Below are positions 8,913-17,334 of a stretch of 27,692 nt of DNA, in pieces. How positions within the stretch are numbered: position 1 is the stretch's first letter; each line of letters starts with the position of its first letter. The notes under the pieces were generated by a model. The model was not told where the DNA came from and did not search any database. It saw nothing but the letters and a program-made list of their open reading frames with translations. The stretch is taken from NCBI GenBank assembly GCA_003857395.1, contig RPRC01000113.1:1-27692 (forward strand), read 5' to 3'. This DNA is from Geobacter sp. (GTDB taxonomy: Bacteria > Desulfobacterota > Desulfuromonadia > Geobacterales > Geobacteraceae). The translations under genes and the position numbers were made by a program.

Positions 8913-9479
8913 GTGACATCGCGGGAGTGCCGGGAAATGGTCTTCCGTTGGCTTGAAGAAGGGAGCTTCGATGAGAGGTTGCCCGAGGTGGCCGCACTGC
9001 GTGGCGTCCAACAGCCGGAGGAGTACCATGGCGAGGGGGATGCATTTGTCCATACTCTGCTGGCCATGGAGGCGGTGGATGATGACGAAGATCCGCGGGT
9101 TTTCTGGGGAGCCCTCCTGCATGATATCGGTAAATCGGAGAAAACCTTTTTCGACGGCAGCCGCTGGCGGTCGGTAGGGCATGCCGAAGCCGGGGCGCAG
9201 TTGATCCCCACAATCATGGAGCGGTTGGAATTGCCCGAACTGGCCTCTGATGTGGAGTGGCTGGTCAGGCATCACCTGTTCCATTTTTCCTGGAATCTAG
9301 GGTCTGATATCCGACTGACACGAAACCAGCGCAGGTTCATGGAGCATCCCCTGTTTCCCTGCCTGTTGCAGGTTTGCCTGGCCGATGCGGACGCTTCCCA
9401 CGGTCTGAGCGACAAGGGCAGCAAAATCAGGCTGATTGCGGAAATTTTTGAGGAAGAATATTGTAAAGGTGAGACGTGA
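8913..9479 (+). CDS. HD-domain phosphohydrolase-like protein
   Basis: A 188-residue stand-alone HD domain similar to the HD region of bacterial CCA-adding enzymes, in which YHGEGDAFVHTLLAM replaces the usual HPEGDVWEHT. Metal-binding candidates are His39, His47, His70-Asp71 (LLHDIGK), His90 and the VRHHL pair. No nucleotidyltransferase domain is present, so it probably acts as a metal-dependent phosphatase or phosphodiesterase; the substrate is unknown. The GTG start follows GAGAGGAG by a few bases. The last codons and the stop fall inside the GTGAGACGT-type repeat that continues downstream, suggesting the repeat invaded or rewrote the gene's 3' end. Confidence 0.85.
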   Translation: MTSRECREMVFRWLEEGSFDERLPEVAALRGVQQPEEYHGEGDAFVHTLLAMEAVDDDEDPRVFWGALLHDIGKSEKTFFDGSRWRSVGHAEAGAQLIPTIMERLELPELASDVEWLVRHHLFHFSWNLGSDIRLTRNQRRFMEHPLFPCLLQVCLADADASHGLSDKGSKIRLIAEIFEEEYCKGET

Positions 9480-9562
9480 GAGGTGAGAAGTGAGACGTAA
9501 GATGTGAGACGTAAAAATTATCTCTTTGAGCTTTTCACGTCTTCCATCTCACGTCTTACTTC
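9470..9562. repeat. GTGAGACGT-type degenerate tandem repeat with inverted return
   Basis: Units of GTGAGACGT/GTGAGA recur from 9470 to 9514. A 28-nt stretch (9487-9514) is then repeated in inverse at 9535-9562 with only five mismatches, several of them G-T compatible, around a 20-nt AT-rich loop. The unit lies between the convergent HD-domain gene and tpx, so a long RNA hairpin would form from either strand. It could work as a bidirectional terminator, or be a dispersed low-complexity repeat. Confidence 0.7.
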
Positions 9563-9571
9563 TTCCGGTTT

Positions 9572-10087
9572 CTACAGCAGCGCCTTTGCCGCATTCAAAG
9601 CAGCATCGTAATCGGGTTCCTCGGTGATTTCCGGGACGATCTGCACATAACGGATTGTGTCGTCGGCATCGACCACGAAAACGGCCCTGGCAAGGAGCTT
9701 GAGTTCCTTGATCAGGAGCCCGTATGCGTTGGCAAATGAGCGCTCCTGGTAATCGGAAAGGGTCTTGACCCGGTCGATACCGGCGGCCCCGCACCAGCGG
9801 GCCTGGGCAAAGGGCAGGTCCATGCTGATGGTGAGCAGCACGATGCTGTCCGGTAGAGCGGCGGCCTCCTTGTTGAATCTGCGGGTTTCCGTGTCGCACA
9901 CCGGGGTGTCGAGGGAGGGAACCGCGCTGAGTATCTTGATTTTTCCGGCAAAATCAGCCAGCGTGACTGGTGCCAAGCCGTTGTCAACTACCCGGAAATC
10001 GGGGGCCGCGGTACCGGGCTTCAGTTCCTTGCCAACCAGGGTCAACGGATTCCCCTGGAACGTTATGATTCCACTTCGTTCTTCCAT
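9572..10087 (-). CDS. tpx: Thiol peroxidase (atypical 2-Cys peroxiredoxin)
   Basis: Reduces hydrogen and alkyl peroxides with electrons from thioredoxin. 171 residues, as expected for Tpx. The peroxidatic Cys64 lies in PSLDTPVCDTETRRFN, and the resolving Cys99 lies in FAQARWCGAAGI, matching the Cys61/Cys95 spacing of E. coli Tpx. ATG at 10087 is preceded by TAAGGAGGAA, an almost ideal ribosome binding site. It stands alone on the minus strand; the roughly 500 bp upstream contain no gene and presumably hold its promoter. No operator for a peroxide regulator could be identified. Confidence 0.95.
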   Translation of the reverse strand: MEERSGIITFQGNPLTLVGKELKPGTAAPDFRVVDNGLAPVTLADFAGKIKILSAVPSLDTPVCDTETRRFNKEAAALPDSIVLLTISMDLPFAQARWCGAAGIDRVKTLSDYQERSFANAYGLLIKELKLLARAVFVVDADDTIRYVQIVPEITEEPDYDAALNAAKALL

Positions 10088-10586
10088 TAGTTCCTCCTTA
10101 CTGTGATCTGCTGGGCGTAGTATTCTGCTTTTCTGATGCAGCTTCTCCGAGCCTCTTCTGGAATGCAGGGAGTTCAGAAAGCTGCCGTTATGCAGTTAAG
10201 TGTACCACATCGTATTGAAACGTTTCGCAGCTCAAACCTTACCGGGTGATTTTCATGAAAAAGATGATGCGGACCAACTGTGTCTTAGGGTAGTATGCTC
10301 TCTGTCGCATCTTTTTCCCGCTTTCTTCCCGGCACCGCGAAAGTTCTCGTATGAGAGTGTTGGCGGGATCCACCGGAAAAGAAGAGGTCCCTTATTCATG
10401 CATGTCTTCTCTGGACAGTATCTGATTCTGCAAGTCTATTTCACTCGAGGAATTTTGCCGGGATAAAACCCTGCCGAAGCCCAGCCATACCCGACGGTGA
10501 CGGCGAGCAGAGCCGTATCGCTGGCGATGCGGTACTCTCCATCTGAGCGTGGCTTGAGGAAATAACCAGTGACACCGTGTTTCGTC
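10088..10586. other. Gene-free interval between tpx and the CoA-binding protein gene
   Basis: About 500 bp with no supported gene. It must hold the tpx promoter at its left end and the 3' end of the CoA-binding protein transcript at its right end. An 88-codon open frame on the plus strand (10200-10466) has no ribosome binding site or recognisable motif. AAAAAGATG (10258-10266) and CATCTTTTT (10308-10316) form a distant inverted repeat of unclear meaning. Confidence 0.5.
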
Positions 10587-10991
10587 TCAGGGCTCGTGAT
10601 AGGCCAGGACGACCAAGAGGCAGCTTCCGTCGGCAATAACGTTGATATTGTTCTCAAGGCACATATTCACCGCGGCGATGCTTTCGGCACCGGGTTGCAT
10701 CCAGATGTTCCTGATCCCTTTCTGAATGGCCATTTCCACGACCTTTTCAGTTACGGATGGCGGGGTGATGACCGAGATGCTGGATACGTCATCCGGTAGC
10801 TCGAGAACGGTTGCAACGCAGGGGATGCCTTCGATCTCTTTTTCCTTTGGATTCACCGGAATGGCCTGATAGCCGTTTTGCAGGTAGCAACGAAGCACTT
10901 TGTTGCCGTATTTGTCCCGATTTGTTGAAGCCCCCACAACACCATAGATTTTTGTATCGAGGAAGATGTCGATTCGTTCCGGTACGTTCAT
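10587..10991 (-). CDS. CoA-binding domain protein (YccU-like)
   Basis: A 134-residue single Rossmann domain of the CoA_binding_2 type. The nucleotide-binding loop is YGVVGASTNRDKYGNKV (16-32), followed by GYQAIPVNPKEKEIEGIPC and the typical ITPPSVTEKVVEMAIQKGIRNIWMQPGAES. Such stand-alone domains resemble the CoA-binding part of succinyl-CoA synthetase; their role is not established. The start is ATG 10991, preceded by AAGGAGA; the longer frame to 11054 would read through the leader. It is divergent from the AspT-like permease gene. Confidence 0.87.
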   Translation of the reverse strand: MNVPERIDIFLDTKIYGVVGASTNRDKYGNKVLRCYLQNGYQAIPVNPKEKEIEGIPCVATVLELPDDVSSISVITPPSVTEKVVEMAIQKGIRNIWMQPGAESIAAVNMCLENNINVIADGSCLLVVLAYHEP

Positions 10992-11146
10992 GTTTTTTCT
11001 CCTTTGATTTGAATACTTCTCGTGATTTGTACCTTTCCTGCTATCCTGTTGCAAGATGAAATTGTAGAACCGGACTCCTGCCCCCAGATTTTCCCTGCAG
11101 GGCTAGGTATCCGGCAGACCCTGAAAAGAATTGAGAAAACCGGCAC

Positions 11147-12790
11147 ATGCTGAAGACCCTCATCGATAATCCACTCCTTCTCCTGTTCCTTGTTGCGGCA
11201 ATCGGCTATCCCCTCGGGCGCATCAAGATCTTTGGCAGCAGTCTGGGCGTTGCATCTGTGCTCTTTACCGGGCTGGCCATCGGTTCACTCCACCCTGAAC
11301 TGAAGCTTCCGGAAATCATCTACATTCTTGGCGTTGCCCTCTTTGTCTATACGGTCGGCTTGGCCAATGGCCCGGCTTTTCTTGCTTCGCTCAGGCGGCA
11401 AGGAGTCCGCTATAACTTTCTGGTTGTGGGTGTTCTCATCTTTGCAGCCGGCCTGACGGTTCTGGCCCAGCAGCTTTTTAACCTGAGACCCGGACTTGCG
11501 GCCGGGATGTTTGCCGGCTCCCTCACGAATACTCCCGCTCTGGCGGCAATCCTCGATATCCTCAAGCATACCGTACCACGGGATATGCTCAACCGATTTC
11601 TTGCCGACCCCGTCGTGGGATATTCCGTCACCTATCCGATGGGTGTCATCGGGTCGATTCTGTCCATCAGTTTCCTTCAGCGGCTTTGGAAGGTAGATTA
11701 TGCCGCTGAGGCAAAACAGCTGCGCGGCTTCGGTGTAGCCACCGAGCCTCTCAGCAATATTACCATACGGGTAACATGTCAGGAGGCAGTTGGTGCCACC
11801 ATCGAGGAGCTGCGGCACAGGAACGGCTGGGACATTCTTTTCGGCCGGATACGGCATGAGGATTCCGTTTCCCTGGCAGATCCGTCTTCGTGCCTTGCCA
11901 TCGGCGACCAGGTGACCGTGGTTGGTATTCAGGAAGAACTGGAAAGGGTTACCCGTTTTCTTGGCGAGAGGAGTGACAAAGAGCTTGACCTGGATCGTCG
12001 TGAATTCGATTACCGCAGGATTTTTGTCTCGAATCCGAAACTTGTCGGCCGGCGGTTGCGTGACTTGCGATTGAAGGAAAACCACGGAGCAATTATTACC
12101 CGGATTCGGCGGGGAGATGATGATATCCTTGCCGGGGGCGATACGATCCTGGAGCTGGGCGACCGGGTCAGGGTCATTACCGACCGCGACAGGATCGACC
12201 AGGTGAGTGAATTTTTCGGGGACTCCTATCGGGCTGTCAGCGAGGTCGATATTCTCACCTTCAGCCTTGGGCTGGCGTTTGGTCTATTTCTCGGCACTTT
12301 ACCGATTCCCTTGCCAGGTGACACTGAGCTGCGGCTCGGTTTCGCCGGAGGCCCCCTGCTCACGGCCTTGGTGCTGGGTACTCTCGGCAGGACTGGTCCG
12401 CTTGTCTGGACCTTGCCGTATAGTGCCAATATCACGCTGCGGCAGATTGGTTTAATCCTGTTCCTCGCTGGAGTCGGCACACGGGCCGGGTATGGTTTTA
12501 TCACCACCTTTACCCAGCAAGGGGGGCTTCTGCTCTTCGGGACCGGGATAGTAATTACCTTTACCGTTGCCGTTTCCATGCTCTGGATCGGCTACCGGCT
12601 GTTCAAGATACCCATGAGTCTTTTGATCGGGATGCTTGCAGGGCTGCAAACCCAATCGGCGGTACTTGGCTATGCGCTTGAACAGAGCCGGAACGAACTG
12701 CCGACGGTCGGGTATGCTTCGGTCTATCCTGTTGCCACTATCACCAAGATCCTCTTGGCGCAGTTGCTGCTGACGATGCTGATGCACTGA
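11147..12790 (+). CDS. AspT/YidE/YbjL-family permease with two RCK_C (TrkA-C) domains
   Basis: A 547-residue inner-membrane transporter of the aspartate:alanine exchanger superfamily. Two homologous membrane halves are visible: the first has LFVYTVGLANGPAFLASLRRQG (65-86) and GMFAGSLTNTPALAA (120-134); the second repeats the pattern as LFLAGVGTRAGYGFITTFTQQG and GMLAGLQTQSAVLGYA. Between them lie two cytoplasmic RCK_C domains (about 205-285 and 290-365; GDQVTVVG and GDRVRVIT are their ends). The family is thought to exchange or export dicarboxylates or amino acids; this substrate is unknown. The ribosome binding site before ATG 11147 is weak (TTGAGAAAA). The next gene is more than 200 bp away, so it is likely monocistronic. 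Confidence 0.9.
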   Translation: MLKTLIDNPLLLLFLVAAIGYPLGRIKIFGSSLGVASVLFTGLAIGSLHPELKLPEIIYILGVALFVYTVGLANGPAFLASLRRQGVRYNFLVVGVLIFAAGLTVLAQQLFNLRPGLAAGMFAGSLTNTPALAAILDILKHTVPRDMLNRFLADPVVGYSVTYPMGVIGSILSISFLQRLWKVDYAAEAKQLRGFGVATEPLSNITIRVTCQEAVGATIEELRHRNGWDILFGRIRHEDSVSLADPSSCLAIGDQVTVVGIQEELERVTRFLGERSDKELDLDRREFDYRRIFVSNPKLVGRRLRDLRLKENHGAIITRIRRGDDDILAGGDTILELGDRVRVITDRDRIDQVSEFFGDSYRAVSEVDILTFSLGLAFGLFLGTLPIPLPGDTELRLGFAGGPLLTALVLGTLGRTGPLVWTLPYSANITLRQIGLILFLAGVGTRAGYGFITTFTQQGGLLLFGTGIVITFTVAVSMLWIGYRLFKIPMSLLIGMLAGLQTQSAVLGYALEQSRNELPTVGYASVYPVATITKILLAQLLLTMLMH

Positions 12791-12878
12791 CGCGGGGTGT
12801 GTGGCTGAAGATCAGAGCGAAATGCCTGCTCGGGCTGTTACCGTTATCAGACCGGTAATGAAACAACACAACCCTGAT

Positions 12879-12932
12879 ATAGGGGCGCTGCTCGCCGCGC
12901 CCCAATTGGGCAGGGCAAGCACTGCCCCCTAC
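12879..12932. repeat. Two-hairpin intergenic repeat, copy 2
   Basis: The same plan as 3340-3398: outer TAGGGG (12880-12885) and CCCCTA (12926-12931), first hairpin GGGGCGC/GCGCCCC (12882-12888 with 12897-12903), an AATT spacer, and second hairpin GGGCAG/CTGCCC (12908-12913 with 12922-12927). Stem sequences differ from copy 1 but the architecture, length and ends agree. It lies between the permease and the reductase gene. A smaller inverted repeat, TTACCG/CGGTAA (12838-12843 with 12853-12858), precedes it. Confidence 0.75.
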
Positions 12933-13009
12933 CTTTGATATATTTAATTGCCGAAGTAATACTTTGTTTTCAGAGTATTTCGTACTATTTGGTATAAGGA
13001 GGATATTTG

Positions 13010-13675
13010 ATGAAACATAACATCCCTGAAAAAGGTGCAGTAATTCAGCGTGACGGCGAAACCTATGCGGTGAAAGTGCACATGCCTGGAGGATTCACGA
13101 CCCCGGAAGCTTTGCGTATGGTGGCCGATGTGGCGGAGCGATATGGAATTCCCTCGGTGAAAATTACCATTGCCCAACGAATCGCCCTCATTGGTATTCC
13201 GGAGGATAAAATCGACGCAGTTCGCTCGGATCTGGGGGACTTGGAAGACGGTGCCACAGGCCTCTGCATCCGCTATGTAAAAATGTGCCCGGGTGCCACC
13301 TGGTGCAAGCGCGGGCAGCAGGTCACCCATGACATCGGCATGGAAATGGATCGAAAATACCACAGACTGCAGGTGCCGTGGAAATTCAAGATGGCAGTTT
13401 CCGGTTGTATCAATGACTGCACAGAAGTCTGCATTCGCGACCTGGGTCTGATCGGTACTCCCAAAGGCTGGAACATCATGCTTGGGGGAAATGGCGGCTC
13501 GCGCCCTCGCTTTGCCGTGTGTTTACTGGAAAATATCCCCAGCGAGGATGCGGCTCTTGCCGTTGTCGAGAAGGTTGTCGACTGGTTTAAATCACTGGAA
13601 AGAAAGTGCCGAATAGGCAAGGTGGTTGAGGAGATGGGAATCGATGCGATTAGGGCAGAAATATTTGGCAAGTGA
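13010..13675 (+). CDS. Small siroheme/[4Fe-4S] nitrite/sulfite reductase-type protein
   Basis: A 221-residue single-module member of the nitrite/sulfite reductase family. An N-terminal ferredoxin-like half domain (about 1-85) is followed by the siroheme/iron-sulfur domain with the signature CPGATWC (Cys93, Cys99) and CINDC (Cys133, Cys137), i.e. Cx5C...Cx3C; an extra Cys141 follows. The size and layout resemble the small low-spin assimilatory-type sulfite reductase of Desulfovibrio vulgaris. Two-repeat SirA/NirA enzymes are about twice as long. Reduction of sulfite or nitrite is likely, but the physiological electron donor and substrate are open. ATG 13010 is chosen over the preceding in-frame TTG because TAAGGAGG lies 7 nt upstream. 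A tautomerase gene follows 38 bp later. Confidence 0.85.
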   Translation: MKHNIPEKGAVIQRDGETYAVKVHMPGGFTTPEALRMVADVAERYGIPSVKITIAQRIALIGIPEDKIDAVRSDLGDLEDGATGLCIRYVKMCPGATWCKRGQQVTHDIGMEMDRKYHRLQVPWKFKMAVSGCINDCTEVCIRDLGLIGTPKGWNIMLGGNGGSRPRFAVCLLENIPSEDAALAVVEKVVDWFKSLERKCRIGKVVEEMGIDAIRAEIFGK

Positions 13676-13713
13676 GTTGGCGGTACGGATTATCATGAGG
13701 AAAGGAGAACACA

Positions 13714-13902
13714 ATGCCGGTCATTACCATTGACATCAGCACTACCAGTAAAGAGAAAAAGGCGGCACTCGTGAAGGAGCTAACGGCCAAGGCGAGTGAA
13801 GTAACCCAGATCCCCGAGGAAAAGTTTATCGTCCTCATCAACGAAATGGAGCGGGACAACATCGGGGTAGGCGGCAAGCTGCTGTCAGACATCATGAAGT
13901 AA
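13714..13902 (+). CDS. 4-oxalocrotonate tautomerase-like protein
   Basis: A 62-residue member of the tautomerase superfamily, the canonical 4-OT subunit length. After removal of Met, Pro becomes the N-terminal catalytic base (MPVITIDIS). The middle KAALVKELTAKASEVTQIPEEKF helix-turn and the C-terminal NIGVGGKLLSD strand match the family. The actual substrate is unknown; no aromatic meta-cleavage genes are nearby, so a role in that pathway is not supported. A GGAAAGGAGA ribosome binding site precedes ATG. It is probably cotranscribed with the upstream siroheme reductase. Confidence 0.9.
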   Translation: MPVITIDISTTSKEKKAALVKELTAKASEVTQIPEEKFIVLINEMERDNIGVGGKLLSDIMK

Positions 13903-13916
13903 CATCGCAAACAATG

Positions 13917-13955
13917 GCCGGGCGCGATTGCCCTCATGGTCTGATCACGCCCGGC
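13917..13955. terminator. Putative terminator hairpin between convergent genes
   Basis: GCCGGGCGCGAT (13917-13928) pairs with ATCACGCCCGGC (13944-13955) with one C-A mismatch and a 15-nt loop. It follows the tautomerase stop by 15 nt and faces the end of the minus-strand kinase gene. The downstream sequence on the plus strand has only scattered Ts, so efficiency is doubtful; it could serve either strand. Confidence 0.45.
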
Positions 13956-14050
13956 TATCAGTTTAACTTTCAGTGATCACAATGCCAGTCGTGCGCTGGA
14001 TGCCAGCCGTACAGTATAGCCCCTGGCTTTAAATATCTCAGTTAACAACC

Positions 14051-16417
14051 TCAGGTTTCTCGGCGTGTCGTAAACCGTACCGGGTCTACCTCGAGGTCGA
14101 GTGATTCCGGCACCGGTGTTGCGACATCCCCCTGAAACAGGTATTCCACAGCGAGGAGCCTGGCCATCATCTCGTAAATTTGCTGCTCATGATACGGTTT
14201 AGGCAGCAATTCATCAAAGCCTGCTGACAGGAAAGATGTGCGTTCTTCAGCGAGTCCACTTGCTGAAATTGCAACGATCTTTGTCTCCCTGCCGCCCTCC
14301 GTCTCCCTGATCAGCCGGGTCGCTTCCCTGCCATCCATCACCGGCATCCGGATATCCATCCAGATGAAGTCGGGATGATATTCCTGGAACAGTTCCACCG
14401 CCTGAAGTCCATTTGCTGCACTTCGTACCTCAAACCCTGCCTGTTCCAACAGGCTTACCAGCAGAAAGCGGTTTTCCTCTCCATCCTCGACCACGAGAAC
14501 GCGGGGGACGGGTTTCGATGTTTTGAGTCCTGCTATGCGGGCTTTCGGGGGGGCGGTTATTTTCGGAGAATGCCCCTCTTCGACCGGGATCTCCAGGCGG
14601 AAGATACTTCCTTTTCCTGGAGTACTGGTGACGGTGAGGTCTCCTCCCATCAGTCGTGCATAGTCCCGGCTGATCGCCATTCCGAGGCCGGTTCCTTCGG
14701 AACTTCGCCTGCCGCTTGCCGCCTGTTCAAAAGCCTCGAAAACCATGTCCAGTTCTTCCGGGGATATGCCGGGTCCGGTGTCTTCCACTTCGACAATCAG
14801 GCGCATTCTTTCGAGGTCTTGATCAGCTAACGCAACCCGCAAGGCGATTGACCCTTTTTCGGTGAATTTAACGGCATTTCCCAGCATATTGATCAGCACC
14901 TGGCGTAGTTTGCTTGCATCGGCTATCAGGAGGCGCGGTAAGCTCTCCGCTGTTGGCTGGGTAAACAGCAGGTCCTTGGTTTCAGCTTTATTTCTGAACA
15001 GGGCATGCAGGTCGCTGAGGAGAGCGGGGAGGTCAAAACATGACATTTCAAGGGTACTGTGTCCCGCCTCGATCTTCGATAGCTCCAGCACGCTGTTTAT
15101 CAGTGCAAGCAGATGCTCCCCGCTGCGATTAATGATGTTCAGATAATCCCGTTGTCCGTGTTGCAGGGTCTGGTCCCGCTGCAGCAAGTGCGAGTAGCCC
15201 AGGATCGCGCTCAACGGTGTCCGCAATTCGTGGCTCATATTTGCAAGGAAGGTGCTCTTGGACTTGTTTGCAGCTTCTGCGGCTTCCTTGGCCGCCTGCA
15301 GTTCGGCTGTCCGCTCCTCGACCTTGCCTTCGAGGGATTTATACGCCACGCGCAGATTTTCCTCAGCGCGCTTACGATCGGAAATATCGGTAAGCAGTCC
15401 CTCGGTATACAGCGGATTGCCTGCTTCGTCCCTGACCAGACGAACGCTGAGAAGCACCCAGATTTCTTGGTTATCGCTACGATAAAATCTGGTTTCATAG
15501 TTAGTTACCCAGCCCTTTTCGGCAAGGAGTCTGAGAATTTTTTCACGGTCCTCGGCATCGACATAAAGCTGCTGCCGGATATCGGTTACCCTCGCAGTGA
15601 GAAAGTCGGGCGAGTCGTATCCCAATATTCGTGCCATTGCCGGATTCGCGATCAAAAAGCGCCCTTCGACAGTGGTCTGAAAAATTCCTTCTGTTGCATT
15701 CTCAAAAATGCCGCGAAATTTTAATTCGGCTTCCTGGGCAACCTGAATCTGCTCCTGGATTTTATCTGCCATATGGGTCAGTGCTTCGCCGAAGGGCCAA
15801 AATTCTCTGTAAGGAAGTGGCTGGCCTCCGCTGTCGTATACACCCGATGCGTAGCGTCGGGCTATTTCCGAGAGGCTTTCCAAGGGGCGACGCAAGGTCG
15901 TCCGGATGAGAAAGCCGGTGACAATCACAATAGAGACGAGTATCAGCAGGATGATGAGGACAGAATAGGCAAGGAGCTGTTTGTTGACATTCTGGTATTT
16001 TGACTGGGCCAGCGAAACGTCAATTTCACCGATACTTATTTCACGATTTCCCTGTTTGTGAAAGATTTTGCTCGACCTGCTTGTCAGCGCTCCATGACCG
16101 TCCTTTTCCTTGGAAAAAATGGCTTTTCCCGTGTCGTCTCTGACAATCAGTCGGGCAACCGACTCATCCTGATATACGGCATTGGCTGTTATTTCGATTT
16201 CATTTTCATTTATCGCCCAAAGCGGCGACTCCAGGGCACCGACAAGAAATACCAGAATATCATCGGCTTTTTGCTCCAGTCCCTTGTGCGTCGTATACGT
16301 TACAACCTGGTACATCGCTGCAACGGCGATCAGCGAAACGATAAGCACGGTAGCGAGAATGCCGGTGGTAAGTCGTTTGGTGAGCGTTTGGCTTTCGTAT
16401 TCCGGTGAAGATCTCAT
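14051..16417 (-). CDS. Hybrid sensor histidine kinase (2 TM, PAS, HisKA, HATPase, REC)
   Basis: A 788-residue membrane kinase. Transmembrane helices lie at about 17-40 and 150-171 and flank a roughly 110-residue periplasmic domain. Then come a HAMP-like linker (about 171-225), one PAS domain (about 232-350), a coiled coil (about 352-388), HisKA with phospho-accepting His396 in NMSHELRTP, an HATPase with Asn514, DTGPG (546-550) and GTGLGM (575-580), and a C-terminal receiver with phospho-accepting Asp688 in WMDIRMP. There is no Hpt, so a separate Hpt protein may be needed for output. AAGGAAA precedes ATG 16417. The binding-protein gene 53 bp upstream is in the same direction; the two probably work as one sensor. 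Confidence 0.93.
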   Translation of the reverse strand: MRSSPEYESQTLTKRLTTGILATVLIVSLIAVAAMYQVVTYTTHKGLEQKADDILVFLVGALESPLWAINENEIEITANAVYQDESVARLIVRDDTGKAIFSKEKDGHGALTSRSSKIFHKQGNREISIGEIDVSLAQSKYQNVNKQLLAYSVLIILLILVSIVIVTGFLIRTTLRRPLESLSEIARRYASGVYDSGGQPLPYREFWPFGEALTHMADKIQEQIQVAQEAELKFRGIFENATEGIFQTTVEGRFLIANPAMARILGYDSPDFLTARVTDIRQQLYVDAEDREKILRLLAEKGWVTNYETRFYRSDNQEIWVLLSVRLVRDEAGNPLYTEGLLTDISDRKRAEENLRVAYKSLEGKVEERTAELQAAKEAAEAANKSKSTFLANMSHELRTPLSAILGYSHLLQRDQTLQHGQRDYLNIINRSGEHLLALINSVLELSKIEAGHSTLEMSCFDLPALLSDLHALFRNKAETKDLLFTQPTAESLPRLLIADASKLRQVLINMLGNAVKFTEKGSIALRVALADQDLERMRLIVEVEDTGPGISPEELDMVFEAFEQAASGRRSSEGTGLGMAISRDYARLMGGDLTVTSTPGKGSIFRLEIPVEEGHSPKITAPPKARIAGLKTSKPVPRVLVVEDGEENRFLLVSLLEQAGFEVRSAANGLQAVELFQEYHPDFIWMDIRMPVMDGREATRLIRETEGGRETKIVAISASGLAEERTSFLSAGFDELLPKPYHEQQIYEMMARLLAVEYLFQGDVATPVPESLDLEVDPVRFTTRRET

Positions 16418-16470
16418 AAGTTTCCTTATCTGAGCAGTCCGGTTTTATGGGCAGCCTTGGCGAGTCTCCG

Positions 16471-17214
16471 TTAATCCTGGATGTGATACTCTTTGAGGAT
16501 TTTCGAGACAGTGCCTTGAGTATTCAGCACAGCCAGTCCCCTGTTGAAATCAACGAGTCTTTTTCCCCAGTTTCCTTTGGCAGTTTTGATAATGGCATTA
16601 TGCAGGGGCAGCTTCTGCAGCGTCACCAACCATGCAACACGCTGTTCCTGGCCGCTTTTTTTTAGTAGGTACCAGCCAACGTTTCGGTCAACAAGCGCCA
16701 AGCGAATACGCTGGTTGATCAGCTTTTTCATGTTCAAGAGGTCTTCCGAAACTTCCTCGGTTTTTATGCCGGCTGTTTCAAGCCCTGTAGGGTTGATATA
16801 CCCTTTCACCGTGCCAATCACAACATCTCTGGATTGCAGGTCAGGATAGCCGTTAAAAACGAGAGCATCGTCTTTTCTTTTGTAAAAGCCTATTTCATTG
16901 GTGAGGATGGGGTCGGAAAGCGCCATCCAGTTGGTCCGCCCGGTATCAAACCAGACAGCGGCAATGATATCACATTTCCCGGCCTCCGCGTCTTTCAGCA
17001 CCCGCGCCCACGGGCTGAAACGTACCGCAACATCATAGCCGACCATGGTGAATGCCAGTCGGGTGATCTTGATAAGTGGTCCGTAGTCGGTCATGGTTTC
17101 CCCGTAATAGGGCTCATAATTATTGGTGCAAACCAGAAGTTTCTCTTTTGCATGCAATGGCATTGACACCAGGAGTCCGCTAAAAATAAATGAAAATACT
17201 ACGAACAGTTTCAT
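16471..17214 (-). CDS. Periplasmic solute-binding protein (SBP family 3-like)
   Basis: A 247-residue secreted protein. A signal peptide, MKLFVVFSFIFSGLLVSMPLHA, of 22 residues is visible: basic start, hydrophobic core and an A-x-A-like end. The mature part has the bacterial family 3 binding-protein pattern: an N-terminal strand LLVCTNNYEPYYG, then ITRLAFTMVGYDVAVRFSPWARVLKDAEAGKCDIIAAVWF and SDPILTNEIGFYKRKDD. Such domains bind amino acids or similar small ligands; the ligand is unknown. No ABC permease or ATPase gene is near; the next gene is a membrane histidine kinase, so a sensory role is more likely than transport. ATG 17214 is chosen because the signal peptide begins there; the longer frame to 17388 adds an implausible charged leader. 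Confidence 0.85.
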   Translation of the reverse strand: MKLFVVFSFIFSGLLVSMPLHAKEKLLVCTNNYEPYYGETMTDYGPLIKITRLAFTMVGYDVAVRFSPWARVLKDAEAGKCDIIAAVWFDTGRTNWMALSDPILTNEIGFYKRKDDALVFNGYPDLQSRDVVIGTVKGYINPTGLETAGIKTEEVSEDLLNMKKLINQRIRLALVDRNVGWYLLKKSGQEQRVAWLVTLQKLPLHNAIIKTAKGNWGKRLVDFNRGLAVLNTQGTVSKILKEYHIQD

Positions 17215-17334
17215 GGCAGTAATTTTCCTGAAATGAAGAAAGAGGGACTGGCTCACTGGTTCGCCACGCTTTGACTTGCGGTGGTTAAAAAGCCTTCCAA
17301 GTTCCTGTATCGGTTCTTTGTCGTAAAGCATAAA

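Noticed and set aside
9470..9562. CRISPR-like array from repeated GTGAGACGT units
   Set aside because: Units are short, degenerate and contiguous, without regular unique spacers, and half are inverted.
10200..10466. Plus-strand 88-codon open frame between tpx and the CoA-binding gene
   Set aside because: No ribosome binding site, no motif, and composition typical of non-coding DNA.
11285..12085. Minus-strand open frame (266 codons) opposite the permease gene
   Set aside because: Antisense to a conserved transporter; no family resemblance or start signal.
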